Shown one piece after another: positions 18,595 to 25,897 of a stretch of 64,000 nt of DNA. Numbering within the stretch: the first letter of the stretch is position 1; each line of letters starts with the position of its first letter. The notes beneath the pieces were generated by a model, which had not been told where the DNA came from, did no database searches, and worked only from the letters and a program-made list of their open reading frames with translations. The position numbers were made by a program, and so were the translations under genes. Origin of the DNA: Candidatus Protochlamydia sp. (GTDB lineage: Bacteria > Chlamydiota > Chlamydiia > Chlamydiales > Parachlamydiaceae); the NCBI GenBank assembly GCA_013695355.1, contig JACDAQ010000018.1, positions 22,475 to 86,474 of the forward strand. The letters run 5' to 3'.

Positions 18595-20061
18595 CTAATT
18601 TTTTTCTAGATCTGGCTCGTTTTCAAAGAAATATTCTTCTTCCTCCTCGCCACTTTCAATTGCGTGCTTATGTTCTTCATCAATATCCGCAGTTTCTTTT
18701 TCTGCTCTTATCTTTTTAACTTCAGGCCCGCCTTCTGGGCGGTCTCGTTTTGCTTTACCTTTTAAATGAATTAAAATAGGTACGCCTGTGAACCCATATG
18801 TTTCTCTAAATTGATTATAAAGGTATTTTTTGTAGCTTTCAATCATCAGGTTTGGGTAGTTAACAAATAAAACGAATTTAGGCGGTTCAATATCCACCTG
18901 CGCCATGTAATAGATGCGCAAGCGTTTTCCCTGAATCATAGGAGGATGATTTTTCTGAAGGGCGCCCCCAATGAATTTATTCAATTGGTGGGTGGTCACT
19001 CTTTTTTGTGAATTGGCATAAACATCCAAGATCACAGGAAAGATTTTATCTAAATTCCTTCCTGTCGTGGCTGAAGTAAAGATCTTAGGGCAATGTTTTA
19101 GAAAAGGGACTTCTTCTTCAATCCCTTGCAAACAATGTTCCATACGGTAACCTTTGACCAGGTCCCATTTGTTCAGCAAAATGATGCACCCTTTGCCTGC
19201 TTCCTCGATGGAATTTGCAATTTTTTTGTCCTGGGCTGTCATCCCTTCCTGTACATCTAAAAGAAGAAGACATAAATCGGCGCGTTCAATGGCCCTCTGT
19301 GTTCGGATAGCGGCAAATTTGTCGACAACTTCATGTTCGGCCCTTTTGCGGCGTATTCCTGCGGTATCAATGAGTGTATAGAGTTGTCCCTCATGGGTAA
19401 ATGAAACATCCACGCTATCACGCGTAGTACCGGGAATCGGGCTGACGATGCACCGTTCTTCATCCAGAATAAAATTGACCAAAGAGGATTTTCCCACATT
19501 TGCCCTTCCAACCACTGCAACCTTGATCAAATGCTCTTTTTCTTCTTCGACTTCTTTTTCGCGCGGGAATTTATCAAAGGCTGCTTCAAGAAGTTCAGCA
19601 ATCTGCCACCCTTGCGAGGCAGAAACGGGCACGATATGTTTAATCCCCAAAGAATGAAACTGATGCATTAAAGAAACTTGGGATAGATTATCTATTTTAT
19701 TGACGGCGAGGCAAACAGGTTTATCGGTTCTCAATAATACTTTTGCAACTTCTTTGTCCAAATCGGTCAATCCAATATGCGCATCCACTACTTGAATGAT
19801 TGTATCAGCCTCTTCAATCGCAATTTCCGCCTGTCGCTTGATCTCTTCATTAAAGATTTCTTTGGACTGGGCGTTAATGCCTCCTGTATCAATAACCTGA
19901 AAATGGAACCCAAATAATTCCCCTTCAGCATATAACCGGTCGCGTGTAATACCTTCAGCTTCATCTACAATGGCAATTTTTTGTTTGCAAATCCGATTGA
20001 ATAAAGCCGATTTTCCCACATTGGGGCGCCCAACGATGGCAAGCTTTGGTATATGGGTCAT
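18595..20061 (-). CDS. der: Ribosome assembly GTPase Der (EngA)
   Basis: Essential double GTPase for maturation of the 50S ribosomal subunit. The 488 residues contain two complete G domains: G1 GRPNVGKS (11-18) with DTGG and NKID (121-124), and a second G1 GRANVGKS (185-192) with DTAGIRR and NKWD. A C-terminal KH-like domain follows (about 355-445: LRIYYMAQVDIEPPKFVLFV). The tail is acidic and Glu-rich, longer than in E. coli. The ATG at 20061 has GAGG about 9 bases upstream. It is divergent from the SulP gene and convergent with the AAA ATPase. Secure call. Confidence 0.97.
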   Translation of the reverse strand: MTHIPKLAIVGRPNVGKSALFNRICKQKIAIVDEAEGITRDRLYAEGELFGFHFQVIDTGGINAQSKEIFNEEIKRQAEIAIEEADTIIQVVDAHIGLTDLDKEVAKVLLRTDKPVCLAVNKIDNLSQVSLMHQFHSLGIKHIVPVSASQGWQIAELLEAAFDKFPREKEVEEEKEHLIKVAVVGRANVGKSSLVNFILDEERCIVSPIPGTTRDSVDVSFTHEGQLYTLIDTAGIRRKRAEHEVVDKFAAIRTQRAIERADLCLLLLDVQEGMTAQDKKIANSIEEAGKGCIILLNKWDLVKGYRMEHCLQGIEEEVPFLKHCPKIFTSATTGRNLDKIFPVILDVYANSQKRVTTHQLNKFIGGALQKNHPPMIQGKRLRIYYMAQVDIEPPKFVLFVNYPNLMIESYKKYLYNQFRETYGFTGVPILIHLKGKAKRDRPEGGPEVKKIRAEKETADIDEEHKHAIESGEEEEEYFFENEPDLEKN

Positions 20062-20124
20062 GAGGATCCTCTCGTAAAAAATAAAAGTTTAAATAAAAGT
20101 GGATTAAAAATATATGATTTTAAT

Positions 20125-20158
20125 ACACAAACGACCTTATTGGTCATTTGTGTATAAT
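20125..20158 (+). promoter_or_regulatory. Inverted repeat next to a TATAAT box upstream of the SulP gene
   Basis: ACACAAACGACC and GGTCATTTGTGT (20125-20136 and 20142-20153) match as an inverted repeat in 11 of 12 positions around a TTATT loop. TATAAT at 20153-20158 abuts the right arm, so a protein bound here could control the SulP or der promoter. The distance to the SulP start (about 140 bases) implies a long leader. Confidence 0.4.
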
Positions 20159-20295
20159 TATTGTTTAGAAATAATAGTGAATGATTTACAATGACAATCA
20201 AAGTGTTTGTTCAAAAGAAGCGCCTAAAAAAAATTTCTAATTAATAATCTCCCCAATTTTAATTTTACTAAAATTTGGAAAACATCAGTTTTATT

Positions 20296-22221
20296 ATGTC
20301 ACACGCACATCACGATGAAGTTTCCCTTACTTGTTTTACCAAAGATTTCGAAAAGTATTCCTGGGGCTCTTTTCGTACGGATGTGATGGCTGGGTTAGCG
20401 GTTTCCATGCTGACAGTGCCTCAGGCGATGGCTTATGCTTTGGTAGCTGGCTTGCCTGTGTCATGCGGAATATTCGCTTCCATTTTTACAGCCATGATTG
20501 TAGCCATCTTTGGTTCTTCCAGGCATTTGATCGTGGGGCCCAGTAATGCAATAGCTATTTTGATCCAGGCTTGCATTAGCGATATTTTATTTACCTACTA
20601 TAGGGATGCGACAGGGCCTGAAAAAGAGCAGCTGGTGATGCAGATCCTAACCCAGTTGATGCTGCTTGTAGGCACGATACAAATTTTGGCAGCATTTTTT
20701 AAATTAGGCCGGCTCACCCACTTTGTCAGCCATACAGTCATTGTGGGATATGTATCAGGCGTCGCACTGGCATTGGTGATCAACCAGGCCTTTCCTTTGA
20801 TTGGATTGGACGTTCCGGTGAATTTAGGCTCATTATATGAGCGCGGGACATACATCCTAACCCATTTCCATGCCTCCTATTTTCCAACTGCCCTGATCGG
20901 CATTGCCTGCATTGGGCTTTTGTTATTGCTAAAGCGCTTCGACCGAAAAATGCCGGCTGGGGCCATCATGTTGGCCATTGTGGCTATTGTGGCCTATTTT
21001 TTTAATTATTTTTATCAATATTTCATTAGTAATGATTACCAATTTGTCAATTGGGACCAATGGGATGCCATTTTAAGCCCGATTGCTTTAGTGGGAGATA
21101 CGCGGGAAGGGGGATTTATTCCCCAATTTGATTTCCCCTATTTTAATCCCAGCATCATGAACCATTTGCTTCCAGTAGCGTTTGCGATAGCCCTTTTAAG
21201 TGTAATGGAAGCTACTTCGGCATCAAAATCTATCGCTGCAAGCTCCGGACAGTGCCTCTCGACCAACCAGGAAATTTTTGGAGTAGGGATGGGCAACTTT
21301 TTTTCTGCCTTTATTGGCGCGATGCCAGTTTCAGGAAGCCCTTCGCGCAGCGCCTTAAATTATGAGAATGGGGGGAATACTCGGGTTGCGGCCCTCTTTA
21401 ATTCCCTTTTTGTCGCCCTGGTGCTTTTTGCGTTCGGTTTTTTAATCAGACACATTCCTGTTACTGCCTTTGCAGCTCTTTTGATTGTTTCTGCAGGCAC
21501 GATTGTCAATTTCAAGCAGCTTTTCATCTGCTTGAAAGCGACCCGTTCGGACATGTTCGTGCTGATCGTCACGCTTTTATCCTGCATTTTTTTTAGTTTG
21601 GATATCGCTTTTTATATCGGGGTGGTCATGTCTATTTCACTCCATCTTAAAAAAGCCGCTGTGCCGCAGCTTGTCGAATTTACGGTGGACGAGGCTGGCG
21701 GGCTACATACCATTGAACATGCCCACCTGCACGATCCACGCAAGATACGTTTTATTAAAGTCGAAGGGGAGTTGTTTTTTGGTGCAGCTGACCTTTTCCA
21801 ATCTGCTTTGAGATCATTGACCGAGGATGACCGGACTACGAAAGTACTAATTTTACAGTTGAAAAATGCAAGGGACATTGATGCGACCGCCTGTTTGGCA
21901 TTGCAACAGCTTTATGCTTATCTTAAAAATTCAGGACGCCATTTGATCGCCTGCGGGATTACCCATCAGATTTGGGATGTTCTAAGCGATTCAGGAATGA
22001 TTGATATTCTAGGTAAAAAAAACTTATTTATATTTGATGAGAGGCACCCGTTCATCTCGGTTCAAAAAGCCTTTTTGCGCTCTCATGAGCTCGTTGCCAT
22101 TGAAGAAGCGAAAGAAGAATACGAGGTCTTTTCAACTCTTCCTACGCCAGCACCTGCGCCTGCTCCTGTTCCTGAAGCCCAATGGCAGCCTGTTTTGGTG
22201 GAAGTGGAAGAACGAAGCTAA
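20296..22221 (+). CDS. SulP family anion transporter with STAS domain
   Basis: Inner-membrane anion permease (SLC26/SulP). 641 residues from ATG 20296 (MSHAHHDEVSL); a TTG at 20275 is possible but has no better ribosome site. The N-terminal core has about 10-12 membrane helices, with the family motif MLTVPQAMAYALVAGLPV early on and SVMEATSASKSIA and PVSGSPSRSALN in the middle. A cytoplasmic STAS domain follows at about 460-590 (IRFIKVEGELFFGAAD, LQLKNARDIDATACLALQQL). The C-terminus ends in an Ala/Pro repeat. The substrate (sulfate, bicarbonate or another anion) cannot be read from the sequence. Confidence 0.92.
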   Translation: MSHAHHDEVSLTCFTKDFEKYSWGSFRTDVMAGLAVSMLTVPQAMAYALVAGLPVSCGIFASIFTAMIVAIFGSSRHLIVGPSNAIAILIQACISDILFTYYRDATGPEKEQLVMQILTQLMLLVGTIQILAAFFKLGRLTHFVSHTVIVGYVSGVALALVINQAFPLIGLDVPVNLGSLYERGTYILTHFHASYFPTALIGIACIGLLLLLKRFDRKMPAGAIMLAIVAIVAYFFNYFYQYFISNDYQFVNWDQWDAILSPIALVGDTREGGFIPQFDFPYFNPSIMNHLLPVAFAIALLSVMEATSASKSIAASSGQCLSTNQEIFGVGMGNFFSAFIGAMPVSGSPSRSALNYENGGNTRVAALFNSLFVALVLFAFGFLIRHIPVTAFAALLIVSAGTIVNFKQLFICLKATRSDMFVLIVTLLSCIFFSLDIAFYIGVVMSISLHLKKAAVPQLVEFTVDEAGGLHTIEHAHLHDPRKIRFIKVEGELFFGAADLFQSALRSLTEDDRTTKVLILQLKNARDIDATACLALQQLYAYLKNSGRHLIACGITHQIWDVLSDSGMIDILGKKNLFIFDERHPFISVQKAFLRSHELVAIEEAKEEYEVFSTLPTPAPAPAPVPEAQWQPVLVEVEERS

Positions 22222-22280
22222 TAATAAAGTTAATTTAGGAAAAGTATGATTCAAGCTTATCATTGAATGTTCATCCTTAC

Positions 22281-22598
22281 ATGCCTTATGTCCCGTTGCT
22301 AACTCCAGCGATTAACCCTGAGATCTATCAACTTGATAATGGTCTGCTAACAAAAAGAACAATTGGCGTGGCTTTACTTTGCTTTACTGCTATGGGGGTT
22401 GCTTTAACTTATCAACTCCCCCAAGCCCTTCTGCCATTTAGCTGGGTTATCTACTGGAAAAGGGCCCTAAAATTTGGTTTCGCAATGGCCGCATTTTTTG
22501 GCTTTAACCGGAATTGGCATCAGACATTCGGGACAATCCATTGTAGTTGGTTCTTCAGGTTTAGGCGGGAGCAGTTTATTCATGGCTTTAATGGCTAA
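22281..22598 (+). CDS. Possible small hydrophobic protein overlapping mscL
   Basis: Low-confidence frame of about 105 codons. The first 60 residues look protein-like ([19 protein letters not shown], then a hydrophobic stretch and [14 protein letters not shown]). The last 40 lie antisense to the 3' end of mscL and look like shadow sequence. ATG 22281 has no clear ribosome binding site. It may be a remnant of a longer gene whose end was lost at the mscL junction. Confidence 0.25.
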   Translation: MPYVPLLTPAINPEIYQLDNGLLTKRTIGVALLCFTAMGVALTYQLPQALLPFSWVIYWKRALKFGFAMAAFFGFNRNWHQTFGTIHCSWFFRFRREQFIHGFNG

Positions 22599-22877
22599 AA
22601 AAATCGCCAGGGCAATAATGGCAAAATCAACAAGCTCATTAATAAAATTGCCATACTTGATATAAACAGCCGGAGATTCTCCTGCAGCTTCTTGGATCTT
22701 GAAGGCCAGCTTCTTAAAATCTTTACCTCCCAGAAGTACGCCAAGGGGAGGCATAATAATGTCGTTAACAAATGAACTGACAATTTTTCCAAAAGCGGCA
22801 CCAATAATGACTCCAACTGCGAGGTCGACAACGTTACCACGCATAGCAAAGGCTTTGAATTCTTGAAAAAATGACAT
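22467..22877 (-). CDS. mscL: Large-conductance mechanosensitive channel MscL with zinc-ribbon tail
   Basis: Pressure-release channel of the inner membrane. 136 residues. The N-terminal amphipathic helix [20 protein letters not shown] leads into TM1 ([20 protein letters not shown]) and the PPLG loop; TM2 is [15 protein letters not shown] (85-99). The tail after residue 105 contains C115-x2-C118 and C129-x2-C132, a zinc-ribbon-like motif in place of the plain charged C-terminal helix of E. coli MscL. The rest is a standard full-length channel. It lies downstream of, and on the same strand as, the hip module. Confidence 0.93.
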   Translation of the reverse strand: MSFFQEFKAFAMRGNVVDLAVGVIIGAAFGKIVSSFVNDIIMPPLGVLLGGKDFKKLAFKIQEAAGESPAVYIKYGNFINELVDFAIIALAIFLAIKAMNKLLPPKPEEPTTMDCPECLMPIPVKAKKCGHCETKF

Positions 22878-22914
22878 TTTTTATCCTCATTGTATTAAAA
22901 AAATGCATAGCAAA

Positions 22915-23838
22915 TCAATTAATTCTTCGCCATCTTTCTTCAATTAAACGGCCATAAAGAGCCTGCATTTTTTCTGAAAGGAAACTAATAGCCAACAATT
23001 CCGTCCATTTAGCAATAGAGGATTTGAAATTAGAAATTTCTTTTTCTATTACTTGTTCAGGTAAGTTTAATCTTTGCTTTCCAAAATAATCAATTAAATC
23101 ACTTTGGGTGAGCTTATTTTTTTTGCCTCTGATAGGCAATGCGATTTCTTCCTGAGATTTGATAAGTATGGTAGTATTGAGCAGATCGTAAGCAGGGCTT
23201 AACTCTACCTTTTCTTTTCGCCTGATCATCGTAAAATTTTTTAAGTGCATATCTTCATTTCCAATAAGGAAATTGAAAATTACAAGACGAAATAACTTTA
23301 TTTTTTCAAGCATAGGAAATGTGCAATGTTTTTCAATTACTGAAACGATTTTTTCCATGCTTGATTCATATTTAGTATCTCGCGTGCACTCTAAAAGTTG
23401 CGAGAAATCTTCCACAGCAATTTTTTGATTTCGGTAACGGTCAAATCTCTTGATGAAATAACTAAGAGAACTGTCTATATTATAAATCATTCCATGAAAG
23501 GGGACTTCAATTCCAGTGATTTTGGCCAGCTTCATTGTGAGGTCTTCATTTTCTGGTACTTCATCATATATTTGATGTGGAGGCTTTAAAATATACTTTC
23601 CACCCTTGGTTACTACTTCTAACTGTGCTTTTTTAGGGTTGAGTTTGACGCTTAATTTTGGCTGAATGCCTTGAATGGATATTTTTGTTGCAAGTTCGGA
23701 AGCCAATTGAATCTGTTGTTTAGGAGTATAGGGAAAATCTTTCAATTCATTTAAATGATTGGAAAGGAGTTTGAGCCCTTTTTCTGTATATTTTTGCCCA
23801 TTCTTACAAACTTCATAGGTAATTGGACAGCGCCTCAT
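22915..23838 (-). CDS. hipT: HipT-like Ser/Thr kinase toxin (HipA C-terminal core)
   Basis: 307 residues with the kinase core of HipA toxins but without the N-terminal HipA_N subdomain, which is a separate gene here. The Gly-rich loop is SIQGIQPK (54-61), corresponding to the autophosphorylated loop of HipA/HipT. K85 lies in YILKPP, the catalytic loop is GNEDMHLKN (193-201, D196) and the metal-binding Asp is D218 in PAYDLLNT. Known HipA-type kinases phosphorylate aminoacyl-tRNA synthetases; the target here is unknown. The start overlaps the HipS-like gene by 4 bases (ATGA), implying translational coupling. All catalytic elements look intact. Confidence 0.85.
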   Translation of the reverse strand: MRRCPITYEVCKNGQKYTEKGLKLLSNHLNELKDFPYTPKQQIQLASELATKISIQGIQPKLSVKLNPKKAQLEVVTKGGKYILKPPHQIYDEVPENEDLTMKLAKITGIEVPFHGMIYNIDSSLSYFIKRFDRYRNQKIAVEDFSQLLECTRDTKYESSMEKIVSVIEKHCTFPMLEKIKLFRLVIFNFLIGNEDMHLKNFTMIRRKEKVELSPAYDLLNTTILIKSQEEIALPIRGKKNKLTQSDLIDYFGKQRLNLPEQVIEKEISNFKSSIAKWTELLAISFLSEKMQALYGRLIEERWRRIN

Positions 23839-24146
23839 TCCATACCCTCAACAGTCACATTGCCTACTAGATCTCCACCTACGGTTATAAGTTGTTCAAG
23901 TAAATCATTTCGATCTATTTTAGCATGCCGTAAAAGCCCCTCTAACATCATTCCTTCCGGCAGTAACCCTTCAAAAAAGGGAGGGAATTTATCATATTCA
24001 TAGATGAGCTTAGCAAGCGGCATTTCTAAAGATACCGAGGGCCCTATATAGTCCTTTAAATAAATAAAGCGATATTTTTGTCCCCGCCCAATTTCCTGAA
24101 TTTCTCCGGCGGGTACCCCGTCGACAAATACCCTAGCTTTTTTCAT
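23835..24146 (-). CDS. hipS: HipS-like protein (free-standing HipA N-terminal subdomain)
   Basis: 103 residues matching only the N-subdomain 1 of HipA: VFVDGVPAGEIQEIGRG, then YRFIYLKDYIGPSVSLEMP and FPPFFEGLLPEGMMLEGL. In tripartite HipBST systems this small protein acts as the antitoxin that blocks the kinase. The start overlaps hipB by 14 bases and the stop overlaps hipT by 4, so the three are translated as one unit. It is too short to be a full HipA, and the split is clean, with no sign that a frameshift broke a longer gene, since the overlap is a proper ATGA junction. Confidence 0.85.
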   Translation of the reverse strand: MKKARVFVDGVPAGEIQEIGRGQKYRFIYLKDYIGPSVSLEMPLAKLIYEYDKFPPFFEGLLPEGMMLEGLLRHAKIDRNDLLEQLITVGGDLVGNVTVEGME

Positions 24147-24366
24147 CGGTTTGTTCCTTATATAAAGTCATAAGCGGACTTTCAAATACCATTCTTATGT
24201 TTAATATATTTAAAACTTTCAAAAGAGTATCTAAGCGAATTGATAACTTACCATTTTCTATATCAAAAATGACTGTTTTACCCAATCCTGCGAGGTTTGC
24301 AAGATCCATTTGAGATAAGCCGCTTTTTTTTCGATGAAACCGGACCATTTTTCCTAGGTTCTGCAT
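24133..24366 (-). CDS. hipB: HipB-like XRE-family repressor
   Basis: 77 residues, nearly all a Cro/C1-type helix-turn-helix: LGKMVRFHRKKSGLSQMDLA, then LAGLGKTVIFDIENGKLS and a C-terminal helix. It is the first gene of the hip module and is expected to autoregulate it by binding the inverted repeats upstream (24387-24472). It overlaps the next gene by 14 bases. Conventional HipB proteins are of similar size. Confidence 0.85.
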   Translation of the reverse strand: MQNLGKMVRFHRKKSGLSQMDLANLAGLGKTVIFDIENGKLSIRLDTLLKVLNILNIRMVFESPLMTLYKEQTDEKS

Positions 24367-24386
24367 AAACTTAGACGCCTTTTTTT

Positions 24387-24472
24387 ACCGTTATATCAGT
24401 ATTTTTAGGTATGTAGAATTAAAATACAACCAATTCAGGCAAAAAACTGTAATTAATACCGGGGAAACGGTA
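24387..24472 (-). promoter_or_regulatory. Candidate HipB operators upstream of hipB
   Basis: TACCG GGGAAA CGGTA at 24457-24472 is a perfect inverted repeat. A second half-site TACCG lies at 24387-24391 with an AGGTA partner at 24407-24411, 20-25 bases before the hipB start. The repeated TACCG/CGGTA half-sites in the only intergenic space of the module fit autoregulation. Operator function is inferred. Confidence 0.45.
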
Positions 24473-24560
24473 AAAATTGGGGTTCAAAAATGAAAAGGTA
24501 TTTATATAAAATAAAAGGATGAAATTACAGGAATTGCGGTAAGAACTGAATTTTAAACTT

Positions 24561-24932
24561 TTATTTTACAGGATCCCACTTCAGGAGTCTGCCGCGCTCG
24601 TCCGGTACGGTCCTATAAACCCACATGTCCCCATTTTCACGCATCAAACGGTCACATCCCATAGCATAGCCTTTAAAAAAGCCATACCTTTGCATGGCAT
24701 CTACTGTGTACTGCGAACTGCTCGGAATGAAATGGCTGCGCGGACCATCAGCCGGAGAAATAACCTCCTGATGAAAGCGGATGGCTTGCGTGCCTACTTG
24801 GGAAAGAAAAGATGTCCTTTTTTGGGGTAGGCATTCTACCTTTCGGCAAAGAGCTAAATCAGCGTCCTTTCCCCAGGGGTTGCTCAATAATGGAAAAGCA
24901 AATATTAAGAAGCTAAATAAAAGTAATTTCAT
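24561..24932 (-). CDS. Exported YidD-like protein
   Basis: 123 residues. An N-terminal signal sequence (LLLFSFLIFAFPLLS) is followed by a segment like the YidD membrane-insertion factor: IRFHQEVISPADGPRSHFIP then SSQYTVDAMQRYGFFKG (51-88). In canonical YidD the motif reads ISPxxGPxCRFxPxCSxY; here the conserved cysteines are serines. The signal peptide and lost cysteines suggest a periplasmic variant with a different role. The ATG directly abuts the stop of the upstream TPR lipoprotein gene (24933), and both follow sctC, so they may belong to the T3S operon. The function may relate to envelope assembly. Confidence 0.65.
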   Translation of the reverse strand: MKLLLFSFLIFAFPLLSNPWGKDADLALCRKVECLPQKRTSFLSQVGTQAIRFHQEVISPADGPRSHFIPSSSQYTVDAMQRYGFFKGYAMGCDRLMRENGDMWVYRTVPDERGRLLKWDPVK

Positions 24933-25892
24933 TTAAAAGCTTGTTTCGAACATTAAGACTGGAAAGAGCTGATGGTCGACGAGGGTCTTCCGTACAGCCC
25001 CTTCATACAGCCTATTATTGAATTCTTCGGCTTCAATGCCTGCCCCATTGATGCCTCCCAAATACCACCCCATTTCCATGCTTGCCATGATAGCACCGGC
25101 AGCCGGATATCCTCTATTAAAAAATTGGTAGGAGGCAAAAGTAAATAAAGTATTAATCAAAAAAGAGGTAAGCGCGGTATTTTTTTGGCCGACGTAATAA
25201 TAACCTGCCCCTGGAAGAATGGCATTCAGGGTGCGCGCCTTTCTAGGAGATTTTGCAAATTGATAATAGAGGTCAAGATCATTCTGAAGGGTCTCAAAAT
25301 TGCGATGGCTGCATATGGCCTCTTGCGCCTGAGGAATATCCCCTTTTTTTAAAGGCCAAAAAAGGGAGAGGTCATCCGCCGTTTCTGCCGAGTATTTGTT
25401 GATGGTTTCAAGAAGGTCGCACCCTTTATCATACTGTCCAATTTGCTGGTAACATTCATAAAGGATCACAAGCAAGTTATTAAAGGCAGGAAAAAGGGAA
25501 TTGACGTGAAGTAGATTACTTGATTCAAATACATTGACTGCTTCCTGGTACTTGAGCCCGAGGTAATAGCATAATATGATATTGTAATCTATCTGCAGCC
25601 GCCTTTCAACTTCTTCTTCCGGGATGAGCACGAGGGCTCTCTTATAGCATGTGATTGCACGGTAAAAATCCCACTCCCTTGCAAAAACATCGCCGATCAA
25701 GAGTTCTTTACCCCACTCCTGCTCGCCTTCCATTTCAGAGAGAGGTTGAAAAGCCGAGGGAAGGTCGCTGATCCTTCCTGGCGAAGGGATATAACCGATG
25801 ACAGGCTCCATTCTTGAATTGGCAGGCTGGCAGCCCGTGGCAACCAACCCGCTGATCAAGATTGAGCAGATAAGAAATTTCCAATTTTTCAT
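24933..25892 (-). CDS. Lipoprotein with TPR-like region and C-terminal membrane segments
   Basis: 319 residues from ATG 25892, chosen because it begins a signal peptide with lipobox LVATGC (MKNWKFLICSILISG); an upstream ATG at 25913 would overlap sctC. The middle (about residues 60-190) is helical with TPR-like units (DVFAREWDFYRAITCYKRAL, NIILCYYLGLKYQEAVNVF). The C-terminal 100 residues contain LNAILPGAGYYYVGQKN and a hydrophobic part (FLINTLFTFASYQFF), resembling the small-membrane-domain ends found in some TPR proteins. The gap to the sctC stop is 5 bases, so it is probably cotranscribed. It could be a pilotin-like helper of the secretin, which is speculation from position. Confidence 0.65.
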   Translation of the reverse strand: MKNWKFLICSILISGLVATGCQPANSRMEPVIGYIPSPGRISDLPSAFQPLSEMEGEQEWGKELLIGDVFAREWDFYRAITCYKRALVLIPEEEVERRLQIDYNIILCYYLGLKYQEAVNVFESSNLLHVNSLFPAFNNLLVILYECYQQIGQYDKGCDLLETINKYSAETADDLSLFWPLKKGDIPQAQEAICSHRNFETLQNDLDLYYQFAKSPRKARTLNAILPGAGYYYVGQKNTALTSFLINTLFTFASYQFFNRGYPAAGAIMASMEMGWYLGGINGAGIEAEEFNNRLYEGAVRKTLVDHQLFPVLMFETSF

Positions 25893-25897
25893 TCTAA

